Shown: piece after piece, positions 36,200 to 44,579 of the stretch
Position numbering within the stretch: the first letter of the stretch is position 1
Layout of the letters: the number at the start of each line of letters is the position of its first letter
Assembly: GCA_039817825.1 (NCBI GenBank)
Contig: JBCBVA010000003.1
Span: 1-64,000, forward strand
DNA: 64,000 bases
Reading direction: 5' to 3'
From: PCC-7336 sp039817825
GTDB taxonomy: Bacteria > Cyanobacteriota > Cyanobacteriia > Thermostichales > PCC-7336
Notes under the pieces: generated by a model
Seen by the model: the letters and a program-made list of their open reading frames with translations, nothing else
Databases searched by the model: none
What the model was told of the DNA's origin: nothing
Translations under genes and position numbers: made by a program

Positions 36200-37105
36200 G
36201 TGCTCGGTACCAACAACATTGTCAGTAGCGTTCTGGCCCCCTTTAGACGACTACCTCTAGTTGCCCTGAGTCGCCGCACTCGGCGCTGGATTGCGTCCAA
36301 GCCGTTACTCTGGCCGAGTATCGCGATTGTGGTGGGGTATGTGGCGATCGCCCTCATGGCTCCCCAGTTGTCACGCTGGGAGCTGTTAGGAGACCCTGTC
36401 GAGTATCTCAGCAATCCTGTGATGACGGCCCCCTCCCCTGACTATCCGTGGGGAACCAACCAGCAGGGGCACGATGTCCTGGCTCGTACCCTACACGGCA
36501 CGCGGACAGCGTTTAACGTGGTCATTCGAGGCACTACGTTTGCATTACTGTTTGGCGTGCCGTTGGGGTTGATTGGCGGCTATTTCGGCAGCTGGCTAGA
36601 TCGCATCCTGGTATTTGCAATGGATGCGTTATACACGCTGCCCGGTCTGCTGCTGGCCATTGCCGTCGCCTACATCCTGCAGCCAGGCATTACGACGGTC
36701 AGTCTAGCCGTTGCCCTTGCTTACGGGCCACTCTACTTTCGCGTTGTGCGCAACCAAGCGGCCTCCATTAAATCGCGTGGCTACGTTGAAGCCGCGATCG
36801 CCGCGGGTTCCTCTCCTCTTACCATTCTGCGGCGTCACATTTTCCCCAATGTGTTGCCCAGCCTCCCCGTCTTGCTCACCTTAAATGCAGCGGATGCCAT
36901 CTCCATGACTGCATCTCTGGGCTTTCTGGGGTTGGGGATTCCTTCCGACATTCCCGAATGGGGGCACGATTTACGTCTTGCCCTCGACGCGTTTGCTGCC
37001 GGTAGCGGTTGGTGGACGGCTGTATTCCCCGGATTGGCAATCGCGTTATTAATTACGTCACTGTCCTTGATCGGAGAGTCATTTGGCGGGAGGGCGCAAG
37101 GCTAG
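36200..37105 (+). CDS. ABC transporter permease, DppC type
   Basis: 301 residues from GTG at 36200. After a basic N-terminus come about six transmembrane segments, including LLWPSIAIVVGYVAIALMAP. The coupling-loop region reads YVEAAIAAGSSPLTILRRHI and PNVLPSLPVLLTL, the DppC/OppC signature. PWGTNQQGHDVLARTLHGTR matches the periplasmic loop of the family. It should move peptides or nickel with a DppB partner and two ATPases, but none is adjacent, so its partners must be encoded elsewhere. Confidence 0.88.
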   Translation: MLGTNNIVSSVLAPFRRLPLVALSRRTRRWIASKPLLWPSIAIVVGYVAIALMAPQLSRWELLGDPVEYLSNPVMTAPSPDYPWGTNQQGHDVLARTLHGTRTAFNVVIRGTTFALLFGVPLGLIGGYFGSWLDRILVFAMDALYTLPGLLLAIAVAYILQPGITTVSLAVALAYGPLYFRVVRNQAASIKSRGYVEAAIAAGSSPLTILRRHIFPNVLPSLPVLLTLNAADAISMTASLGFLGLGIPSDIPEWGHDLRLALDAFAAGSGWWTAVFPGLAIALLITSLSLIGESFGGRAQG

Positions 37106-37153
37106 CAGATATCATAAGAAAGTCTTGCCGTCGCTTCCGAGCCAAAGTTTTAT

Positions 37154-38698
37154 ATGTCCCGTTTTGCTCTGACCACCCCCCTCTACTACGTCAATGGATT
37201 GCCTCATGTGGGGAGTGCGTACACCACAATGACGGCGGATGCGATCGCCCGCTACAAGCGGTTGCGGGGCGATGACGTGCTGCTGATTACTGGTACGGAC
37301 GAGCACGGCCAAAAAATTCAACGTACCGCTGAGGATCGCAACATTCCGGCCCAGCAGCATTGCGATGAAATTGCCTCTGAATTCGATCGTCTCTGGCATC
37401 TCCTCAACATTCAGTACGATCGCTTCAGTCGAACAACCAATCCGCGCCATACCCAGATTGTCAAACAGTTTTTTCAGCGGGTATGGGATAACGGCGATAT
37501 TTATCTGGGGCAACAGCAGGGATGGTATTGCGTCGGCTGCGAAACGTTTTACGACGAATCGGAATTGGATGAGGGCCATGTGTGCCACATCCACCAAAAG
37601 CCCACCGAATGGCGCGACGAACCCAACTATTTTTTCCGTCTCTCCAGCTATCAAGACAAATTAGAGCAGCTCTATCGCGATCGACCCGAGTTCATTCAGC
37701 CCAGCTTTCGCCGTAATGAAGTCCTCAACTTCGTCAAGCAGGGCTTAAAGGATTTCTCCATTTCGCGTGCGAATGTCTCCTGGGGTATTCCCTTGCCTAA
37801 CGACCCAGCCCAAACCCTCTACGTCTGGTTTGATGCCTTACTGGGGTATGTCACAGCGCTGTTAGATCCGGATATTGAAGCGGGTGATGGGGTCAACTTG
37901 GATGCCGCCCTCAGTCAATGGTGGCCGATTAACCTTCATCTGATTGGGAAGGATATTCTGCGCTTTCATGCCATCTACTGGCCGGCGATGCAAATGTCCG
38001 CCGAAATTCCAGTATCCCAGCAGGTATTTGGCCACGGCTTTTTGACTAAAGATGGCCGCAAAATGGGCAAAAGCTTGGGGAACGTGCTCGATCCGTACGA
38101 GCTGGTCGAGCAGTATGGGGCCGATGCCGTTCGCTACTACTTCCTCAAGGAAATTCAGTTGGGACAAGACGGTGATTTTAAGGAAGCCCGGTTCGTCGAT
38201 ATTTTGAACGCAGATTTGGCCAATAACTTTGGTAATTTGCTGAATCGGTCTCTGAATATGCTGAAAAAATACTGTGGGTACACCATTCCTGCCGTGAGCA
38301 TCGCAGACGATCTTCCCCTCAAGCAGCAGGCGATCGCGCTGCCGGCAGAGGTTGCTGCTGCTTACGACCGCTACGATTTCAGCCAGGCAGGGCGCGCCAT
38401 TCTTGGGTTGGCATCTGCCAGCAATGCCTATTTAGAAACGCAAGCTCCCTGGACGCTCTATAAAAACGGGGAGCAAGCGGCTGTGGAAGAAGTTCTATAT
38501 ACCGTGCTTGAATCCGTACGGATTGTAGCAATTTTACTCTCGCCAATTGTCCCTGGAATATCCCTTAAGATTCTCGAACAATTGGGGGTTGAGCTGGAAA
38601 GCACTGCCCAGCTTGACTGGGGAATGACAACCTGGGGGGGCCTTGAAGCGAAACCCTTGAACCAGGCTCCCGCCCCGGTATTTCAGCGGCTAGGCTAA
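37154..38698 (+). CDS. metG: Methionyl-tRNA synthetase
   Basis: 514 residues, the short form without a C-terminal tRNA-binding domain. The HIGH-type motif is HVGS (18-21) in PLYYVNGLPHVGSAYT, and the KMSKS-type motif is in GRKMGKSLGNVLDPYE. The connective zinc region has CVGC and CHIH. It charges initiator and elongator tRNA-Met. Class Ia catalytic core plus an anticodon-binding helical domain from about 350. ATG start at 37154. Confidence 0.97.
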   Translation: MSRFALTTPLYYVNGLPHVGSAYTTMTADAIARYKRLRGDDVLLITGTDEHGQKIQRTAEDRNIPAQQHCDEIASEFDRLWHLLNIQYDRFSRTTNPRHTQIVKQFFQRVWDNGDIYLGQQQGWYCVGCETFYDESELDEGHVCHIHQKPTEWRDEPNYFFRLSSYQDKLEQLYRDRPEFIQPSFRRNEVLNFVKQGLKDFSISRANVSWGIPLPNDPAQTLYVWFDALLGYVTALLDPDIEAGDGVNLDAALSQWWPINLHLIGKDILRFHAIYWPAMQMSAEIPVSQQVFGHGFLTKDGRKMGKSLGNVLDPYELVEQYGADAVRYYFLKEIQLGQDGDFKEARFVDILNADLANNFGNLLNRSLNMLKKYCGYTIPAVSIADDLPLKQQAIALPAEVAAAYDRYDFSQAGRAILGLASASNAYLETQAPWTLYKNGEQAAVEEVLYTVLESVRIVAILLSPIVPGISLKILEQLGVELESTAQLDWGMTTWGGLEAKPLNQAPAPVFQRLG

Positions 38699-38848
38699 AT
38701 GTGGAGTGCTGTTACAGTTTTTGGAAACAGAGGCATACTGACTTAGGTTTGTAGTGGTAGCTCTAGTGGATTGCTAGTGCTCCAACTCTATTGATAAACT
38801 CCAATTAATTTTCAAAATCTCTTTATTATTTTTTAGGACAGTAAACGG

Positions 38849-39475
38849 ATGTTAGATTCTGCCCCTCAAACGGGCTTAACGACTGACAAAGAGAGAAACT
38901 TCCTGGAAAACCGAGGCCGAGTCGCGATTTTTATCGATGGCTCCAATTTGTTCTATGCAGCGCTGCAACTTGGTATCGAAATTGACTATACTAAGCTTCT
39001 CTCCTGTCTGACTAATCAATCCCGGCTCCTTAGAGCATTTTTTTACACCGGTGTCGATCGCGCGAATGAAAAGCAGCAGGGTTTTCTGCTCTGGATGCGT
39101 CGTAATGGTTATCGAGTGATTGCCAAAGACTTGGTGCAACTGCCCGATGGCTCTAAAAAGGCAAATTTAGACGTCGAGATTGCCGTTGATATGCTCACAC
39201 TGGTCCGGTCCTACGACACGGCCATTTTGGTGAGTGGAGATGGTGACCTGGCCTACGCGGTCAATGCGGTGAGCTATCAAGGGGCTCGGGTAGAAGTCGT
39301 CAGCCTGCGCTCAATGACCAGCGATCAGTTGATCAACGTTTGCGATCGTTATATCGATCTAGAGAACATCAAAGACAGCATCAAAAAAACTCCACGTCCT
39401 TCGTCGTCCTCATTTTCTCCTCCAGCAACATACGACTCCCACAGCCATCGCGATGATGATGATGACGAGGGCTAA
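38849..39475 (+). CDS. labA: LabA-like NYN-domain protein
   Basis: 208 residues. The NYN PIN-fold begins RGRVAIFIDGSNLFYAAL and contains KKANLDVEIAVDMLT and AILVSGDGDLAYAVN, with aspartates typical of a nuclease site. Cyanobacterial LabA acts in the clock output that represses gene expression through RpaA. The C-terminus is a Ser/Pro stretch followed by a His/Asp-rich tail. AGGA precedes the ATG. The stop codon lies within a repeat element (39472-39596). Confidence 0.85.
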   Translation: MLDSAPQTGLTTDKERNFLENRGRVAIFIDGSNLFYAALQLGIEIDYTKLLSCLTNQSRLLRAFFYTGVDRANEKQQGFLLWMRRNGYRVIAKDLVQLPDGSKKANLDVEIAVDMLTLVRSYDTAILVSGDGDLAYAVNAVSYQGARVEVVSLRSMTSDQLINVCDRYIDLENIKDSIKKTPRPSSSSFSPPATYDSHSHRDDDDDEG

Positions 39476-39596
39476 TACTTGGTCGGTAGAGAAATGATGG
39501 GCGATCTTTTTCCCTCAGGCTTGCTGCTATGCAGCGGTGGTTTGATAAGCCCCCTCATAGAAAGACGGATAAATAGAAACCCTGACAAACCGCTAG
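39472..39596. repeat. CTAG-ended repeat element, copy F1
   Basis: About 125 bp. It shares TCGG..GA.AAATGATGGG.GAT, TTCCCTCAGGCTTGCT, CCCTCATAG and CCTGACAAA...CTAG, in order, with 44410-44512. The labA stop codon is inside its left end. Non-coding. Confidence 0.65.
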
Positions 39597-39723
39597 GTCG
39601 AATGTCATATCAAACGATATTCCTGCCCAGCCAAGCTCCGCGTCTCAAATTGAGACTCGTGCTCGATAAACTCCAAGAACGGGGATTCGCCTTCCACCAC
39701 AAGGCTGCAACATACGTTCAGAG

Positions 39724-39764
39724 AGGTAACATCTCCAACCGTAAGCCTGACAAAACATGAGGTA
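39724..39764. repeat. 41-base block shared with 1949-1989
   Basis: Carries CGTAAGCCTGACAA and ACATGAGGT, and matches the block near 1949 at about 33 of 41 positions. CCTGACAA also closes the CTAG-ended elements, so the two repeat families may be related. Confidence 0.55.
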
Positions 39765-39964
39765 AGGTCTCTCCGACGTCTTGAAACAAGCTTGTCAAGA
39801 GAATGCATTTCCTTGTCTTGACGGAGCGTTTGCCATGCCACTTAGGACAAAGGCTTTAGGCATAGTCGGGGGAGCGTAGCTGAACTGTCCGCAGTGGTAT
39901 GGTCACTGCCATACATGTTCGACAGAGCCATTGGAGCGGGATGCTAGTCTTCTTTGACTAACGC

Positions 39965-39991
39965 AAAAACTCCCCACACATGTGCGGGGAG
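39965..39991 (-). terminator. Rho-independent terminator of ftsH
   Basis: CTCCCC and GGGGAG (39970-39991) enclose a near-perfect 22-base inverted repeat. On the minus strand it is followed by five Ts (39965-39969), 35 bp after the ftsH stop. Confidence 0.85.
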
Positions 39992-40026
39992 CTTGTCTTG
40001 TTCGCGGAGCGGTAGGACTGAGGCTA

Positions 40027-41901
40027 TCAGGTCAGGGCAGGCTCAGGATCGGGAGCCGGCATGACCACGGGATTGCTATCGATGATCGCTTGGAACTCAT
40101 CACCATCCAGTGTCTCGCGTTCGATCAGCTGTTCGGCAATGCGAGTTAGCAAATCGCGATTATCTTCGATCGTCTTGCGGCACTTGCTGTAGGAGTAGTC
40201 CACCAACCGGCGCACCTCTGAATCAATTGTTGCAGCCGTTTCATCGGAGAAATCGCGCTCGCTACTGATATCGCGGCCTAGAAAGGGGTTTCCAGACTGG
40301 CGACCCAAGGCAACATTGCCCAGTACATCGCTCATTCCGAAGCGAGTTACCATGTTGCGGGCAATTCGCGTGACCTGCTGCAAGTCACTGGCGGCACCAG
40401 TAGTAACCTCGGGATCTCCAAAGAAGACCTCCTCTGCAATGCGGCCACCCAGGGCAACTGTCATCATGTTGAGCAGGTGAGAGCGAGTGGTTAGACCAAT
40501 GTCATCATCACTGGGCATAAACCATGTTAAGCCGCCAGCTTGTCCCCGCGGGATGATGGTTACCTTCTGAACCGGATCGTAGTTAGGCATCAAGGCACCC
40601 ACCAAAGCATGGCCTGCCTCGTGGAATGCAACTAGGCGCTTGCGCTTGTCGCTCATCAAGCGCTCTTTCTTTTCGGGCCCAACTAAGACGCGATCGACCG
40701 CGTCGTTGATTTCGTCCATGGATACTTCGCTCAAGCTGCGGCGTGCAGCCAAAATGGCAGCTTCGTTGAGCAGGTTGGCCAGATCGGCTCCAGTGAAGCC
40801 GGGAGTGCGGCGGGCGATTTTCTCAAGATCGACATCTTTGCCTAATGTCTTGCCGCGGGCATGCACCTGTAGAATCTCGCGTCGACCGGAGTAGTCGGGG
40901 CGATCGACAGTGACCTGGCGGTCAAAACGGCCCGGACGCATCAGGGCTTGATCTAAAACATCGGGTCGGTTAGTCGCGGCAATCACAATTACACCCGAGT
41001 TACCTTCGAAACCGTCCATCTCGGTCAGCAACTGATTCAGGGTTTGTTCTCGCTCGTCATTACCGCCGCCCAAGCCAGCACCACGTTGGCGACCTACTGC
41101 ATCGATCTCGTCAATAAATACGATGCACGGAGCATTCTGTTTGGCCTGTTCGAACAGGTCGCGGACGCGCGATGCACCCACACCCACAAACATTTCGACA
41201 AACTCGGAGCCAGAAATGGAGAAGAAGGGAACTCCAGCTTCACCAGCAACAGCGCGAGCAAGCAGGGTTTTACCAGTACCAGGAGGACCTACCAGCAATA
41301 CACCTTTGGGAATCTTGGCACCGACGATCGTGAACCGCTCGGAATTCTTGAGGAAGTCGACCACCTCTGCCAATTCCAACTTGGCCTGCTCGATACCGGC
41401 AACATCACCGAATGTAATCTGCGTCTTAGGTTCCATTTGGACGCGAGCTTTGGATTTACCAAAGTTCATAGCCTGGTTGCCAGGTCCCGATTGAGCTCGA
41501 CGTACCAGGAAGAACAAGCCAACCAAAATCAGAATGGGTACGAGCAGTTGGCCGAATGCCCTAAATAACGGACTCTCGCGCTGGAGGGGCTTGATGTCGT
41601 AACGCAGATCTGGATCGCTCTGCAGCGTCCGATCGAAGTCTTCGGGCAGCGGGCTTGGGAGGTTAACTTGGCGAACATCCTCACTACCCGAAACACCTTC
41701 CAAGCGAACGATCGCCTCAGTACCGCCTTTCTCTAGCTGGACTTCGGACACTTGACCGGCTTCAAGCCTGCGGATGAGCTCTGAGAATGACATCTCTTTG
41801 GGCGGAGGAGTGGCGTTGCTGAAGAAGGTCAGCGCCATCACCCCCACAACCAACGCCAGCAAGGCATAAAGCCCGGCATTTCTCCATTTCTTGTTGTTCA
41901 C
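40027..41901 (-). CDS. ftsH: ATP-dependent zinc metalloprotease FtsH
   Basis: 624 residues from GTG at 41901, about ten bases after GAGGA; a longer frame to 41952 adds 17 non-conserved residues. Two N-terminal transmembrane helices flank a periplasmic or lumenal region. The AAA domain has GPPGTGKT (205-212) and the second region of homology near ATNRPDVLDQALMRPGRFDR. The protease zinc site is HEAGH, near residue 428. FtsH degrades membrane proteins, including damaged D1 in cyanobacteria; which paralogue this is cannot be told. The C-terminus reads ALT. Confidence 0.96.
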   Translation of the reverse strand: MNNKKWRNAGLYALLALVVGVMALTFFSNATPPPKEMSFSELIRRLEAGQVSEVQLEKGGTEAIVRLEGVSGSEDVRQVNLPSPLPEDFDRTLQSDPDLRYDIKPLQRESPLFRAFGQLLVPILILVGLFFLVRRAQSGPGNQAMNFGKSKARVQMEPKTQITFGDVAGIEQAKLELAEVVDFLKNSERFTIVGAKIPKGVLLVGPPGTGKTLLARAVAGEAGVPFFSISGSEFVEMFVGVGASRVRDLFEQAKQNAPCIVFIDEIDAVGRQRGAGLGGGNDEREQTLNQLLTEMDGFEGNSGVIVIAATNRPDVLDQALMRPGRFDRQVTVDRPDYSGRREILQVHARGKTLGKDVDLEKIARRTPGFTGADLANLLNEAAILAARRSLSEVSMDEINDAVDRVLVGPEKKERLMSDKRKRLVAFHEAGHALVGALMPNYDPVQKVTIIPRGQAGGLTWFMPSDDDIGLTTRSHLLNMMTVALGGRIAEEVFFGDPEVTTGAASDLQQVTRIARNMVTRFGMSDVLGNVALGRQSGNPFLGRDISSERDFSDETAATIDSEVRRLVDYSYSKCRKTIEDNRDLLTRIAEQLIERETLDGDEFQAIIDSNPVVMPAPDPEPALT

Positions 41902-42440
41902 TAGATTGTGTCCTCTTCGAATGCAGTGTGGCGTCTGAGTGCGGTATCGCAACTGGAGGGCGATCGCACAAAAACCTTAGGTTTCTATTGGTCGATTAAT
42001 ATTATGAATTTATGTTAACTCATTTTCACAAACGATCTTGATTTGGCGGGCGAATAGGGCTCTAGGGCTTGCTCTACCTGTTTTTCCCATCTTAAGGTTT
42101 ATCGCCGGGTTATCAACCGTTAATGTCCTGGTCAGGCAGCATGGCTGTGGACAGACTGCGTAATTTCCCCTCGAGGCGTCTGCCGACGGGAGCTAGTGCT
42201 CTTTCAAATCGAGGGGATGAAGTTGAACGCGATCCGAGCGTCGGGGAGAGATGAACGGTTGCAGTGTTCGTGACGCTGTGCATGGGGAGATTTGCGCTCT
42301 CCACTCTGCTCTGAGAGTTGCACGGGGCAACTGGTTTCCGTCGTTCGATAACAAAATTGCTCCCTGCTCGGTAGCGATAGTCGTGGCTTCAGTGATTGCG
42401 TGTTGCTGGTGTATAGTCTCGATGGCGTATCTTCGCGCGA
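41902..42440. other. Intergenic, 539 bp
   Basis: Upstream of ftsH and downstream of ccmO. The part at 41985-42030 is AT-rich and may hold the ftsH promoter. A plus-strand frame at 42251-42610 overlaps ccmO in antisense and is a shadow. Confidence 0.4.
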
Positions 42441-43223
42441 TTACGTGTCTTCGCGATCGACCGCTATTTTTTCCAACTCTTTTAAATCGGGTAGTTCGAC
42501 TAACTCTTTCTCGGCCTGTTGGGCTTGTAGCGGTAGCTCCAAAGGCTCCTCAATCCAGTGACCGGCAGTTGGTAAGGTTTGCTCCAGTTCGTCCAGCGGC
42601 CTGGGAATAACCATTACTCCGTGCAATTCACCAATTCTCTCAGCTTCCGCCATGCCTGCATCCAGTGCAACCACGACGTTGGCTACTTTGCCACGCACGA
42701 TCGCCGTGCAGAGGGCATCACCAGTCTTGACATAAGCGGCCAACTGCACATCACCAGCCTTGAGCATGGCGTCGCATGAGCCCACCAACGCTGGAAACCC
42801 GCGAGTTTCAATCAGCCCGACCGCTTGGTTGCTCAAGCGGCTGTAGCCATCATGCTTAACAATGTCCCGAAATCGACTGCTAATGGGGAGGACAACCTCA
42901 AGATTTTCCGAGGGGCGAGGGAGTACCGCGCTGTCCATGAGCTGACCGATGTCCTCTGCCATCTCCGCTCCGGCAGCTACCGCGATCCGGACATCGGCAA
43001 AATTTCCCCGTACAACAGCCGTACAATATCCTCCGCCAATCTGCTCGTAACCAATCAGAGAGACGCCTGATGTCTTCAGCATGGTGTCTGCAGCGCCTAC
43101 AACAGCTGGAAAGCTGCGGGTTGATACCATCCCTAGGGCACCTTCGCTCCACCTCCGCTGGCGCGCTTGCCGCTCACGCCCCCTATCGGAAGGAGGTAAC
43201 GGTAAGTTGGGGCGGTTCTCCAT
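42441..43223 (-). CDS. ccmO: Carboxysome shell protein CcmO (tandem BMC)
   Basis: 260 residues with two BMC domains, about 28-115 (ALGMVSTRSFPAVVGAADTM) and 133-220 (AVGLIETRGFPALVGSCDAM), and an acidic C-terminal tail. CcmO forms pseudohexameric trimers that join the facets of the beta-carboxysome shell. It is the last gene of the ccm cluster, 88 bp after ccmN. In several cyanobacteria ccmO is elsewhere; here it is linked. ATG start. Confidence 0.93.
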   Translation of the reverse strand: MENRPNLPLPPSDRGRERQARQRRWSEGALGMVSTRSFPAVVGAADTMLKTSGVSLIGYEQIGGGYCTAVVRGNFADVRIAVAAGAEMAEDIGQLMDSAVLPRPSENLEVVLPISSRFRDIVKHDGYSRLSNQAVGLIETRGFPALVGSCDAMLKAGDVQLAAYVKTGDALCTAIVRGKVANVVVALDAGMAEAERIGELHGVMVIPRPLDELEQTLPTAGHWIEEPLELPLQAQQAEKELVELPDLKELEKIAVDREDT

Positions 43224-43311
43224 AAGACGCGGGGAATAAAAGAACGGATGCCGATTGCAAGCCTACTGTCGACTCGAGAGAAGCAGCCTGGATAGGGCCT
43301 CCCCCTCTAAT

Positions 43312-44400
43312 CTATAGCGTCGAGTCGGAAGTCACACCCTCAGTTGCGTCTGCATCAGGTAAAGCCGCTGGTTGAGGAGCGTTTTCGTTTGGGGTTGGAG
43401 ATGTATATGCTTGGGAATGCGGAAACAGTGATTTCATCAAACGATTCACTTGGGATTTACCGAACGCAGGGGAGGGTTTGGGAGCTGCAGGCTTGGGAGC
43501 CAGCAGGGATTGCTGGGATAAAGCAGGCTCTTGCGCATGACCGTTGCTTGTCTCATATCCTGAAGTACTGCCCTCGACAGGTGGCCCCGACGCAAGCGGG
43601 CGAGAATTCGCTTGTGTAGTAGAACCGGCCAGACTGGGGGGGACTCCATTTTGGGTGAGATTGTCATCCTGACTGGGCGCACGATCGTTGAGCAGACCGT
43701 TGCCAGGCTGGGGATCGTCGTCTCCTGGAAAGTTTTCTGGAGAGTCTGAACTGCGGGATATAGGCTGCAGGCTCCTATCACTGTTACCAATGGCTGCACC
43801 TTTACTGGTACCTGCACCATTACTAGTAATCGGACCGCCGATCGCTTCAACAGCGGATGGGTGGCTCACACCACCACTAGAGATGTCAGCAGGAGTTGCA
43901 AGAATGCCCGGCAACTGGCCATTCTGCGCAGTACCAGCGTCATCCGGTGAGGGGGTCCCTCCAGTGTGGAGATCGCCGGTTGTATCAAGTCCATCAGAAT
44001 CATTGCTGGTGCCAGCCTCTCTTGAGGCTGCCGGTGCCGAAGAGGGCTTGTCCAGTTCCCCCAATAGACTGGCCGCTGGCACAATCGCACCAGCCTCTAC
44101 AACACAGTTACGAAGGGTCGTGGACGAACCAATTGAAGCATTGGCACCAATCGCGGCGCGCCCAACAATCAAGACAGCTGCTCCCAAGCTGACACCAGAT
44201 TCAATCTCGATATTGCCCTCACAAGCATGTAGTACGACTCCCATACCCACACAGGCTGCCGCACCGATAGCGATCATGCAGTTTGGCTCTGCGCGAATCA
44301 GTGCCCCAGGAGCAATGGTCGCGGATGGATGAATCGTGACATCACCACCTACATGGTAGCAACCGGGACTTTCAACAGCTTGTAGGGGTTGGATGTACAT
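43312..44400 (-). CDS. ccmN: Carboxysome assembly protein CcmN with very long linker
   Basis: 362 residues, clearly longer than the usual 160-250. The N-terminal left-handed beta helix (about 10-115) reads YHVGGDVTIHPSATIAPGAL and LGAAVLIVGRAAIGANASIG. A Gly/Ser/Pro/Asn-rich linker of nearly 200 residues follows. The amphipathic encapsulation peptide lies at 314-332 (KSQVNRLMKSLFPHSQAY) and is followed by a 30-residue tail, whereas it normally ends the protein. CcmN bridges CcmM and the CcmK shell. A repeat element ends nine bases before the start codon. Confidence 0.9.
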   Translation of the reverse strand: MYIQPLQAVESPGCYHVGGDVTIHPSATIAPGALIRAEPNCMIAIGAAACVGMGVVLHACEGNIEIESGVSLGAAVLIVGRAAIGANASIGSSTTLRNCVVEAGAIVPAASLLGELDKPSSAPAASREAGTSNDSDGLDTTGDLHTGGTPSPDDAGTAQNGQLPGILATPADISSGGVSHPSAVEAIGGPITSNGAGTSKGAAIGNSDRSLQPISRSSDSPENFPGDDDPQPGNGLLNDRAPSQDDNLTQNGVPPSLAGSTTQANSRPLASGPPVEGSTSGYETSNGHAQEPALSQQSLLAPKPAAPKPSPAFGKSQVNRLMKSLFPHSQAYTSPTPNENAPQPAALPDADATEGVTSDSTL

Positions 44401-44409
44401 GCTAAAGCC

Positions 44410-44512
44410 CTAGTAATCTGTCGGCGAAGAAGTGATGGGAGATTGCGTTCCCTCAGGCTTGCTTATTCGTCGTTGGAAAGAATCCCTCATAGCAAGCCTG
44501 ACAAATCACTAG
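44410..44512. repeat. CTAG-ended repeat element, copy F2, within the ccm cluster
   Basis: 103 bp between ccmM and ccmN. The ends CTAGTAATCTGTCGG and the complement of CCTGACAAATCACTAG match at 13 of 15 positions. One end is nine bases from the ccmN ATG, so it occupies the ribosome-binding region. Confidence 0.75.
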
Positions 44513-44579
44513 AAGCAAACGGTTTAACGGCGATGGAGTTCGCCACGAAGCAGAGTCTGCCACTGAGCAGACCGGGCAC

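Larger units (their letters stand above)
39476..40026. other. Convergent intergenic region labA/ftsH, 551 bp
   Basis: Contains most of repeat F1, a palindrome GTCTCAAATTGAGAC (39642-39656), the second copy of the 41-base block (39724-39764), and the ftsH terminator. No gene is supported. Confidence 0.5.

Noticed and set aside
42251..42610. 119-codon plus-strand frame opposite ccmO
   Set aside because: Antisense to a clear carboxysome gene and without family features.
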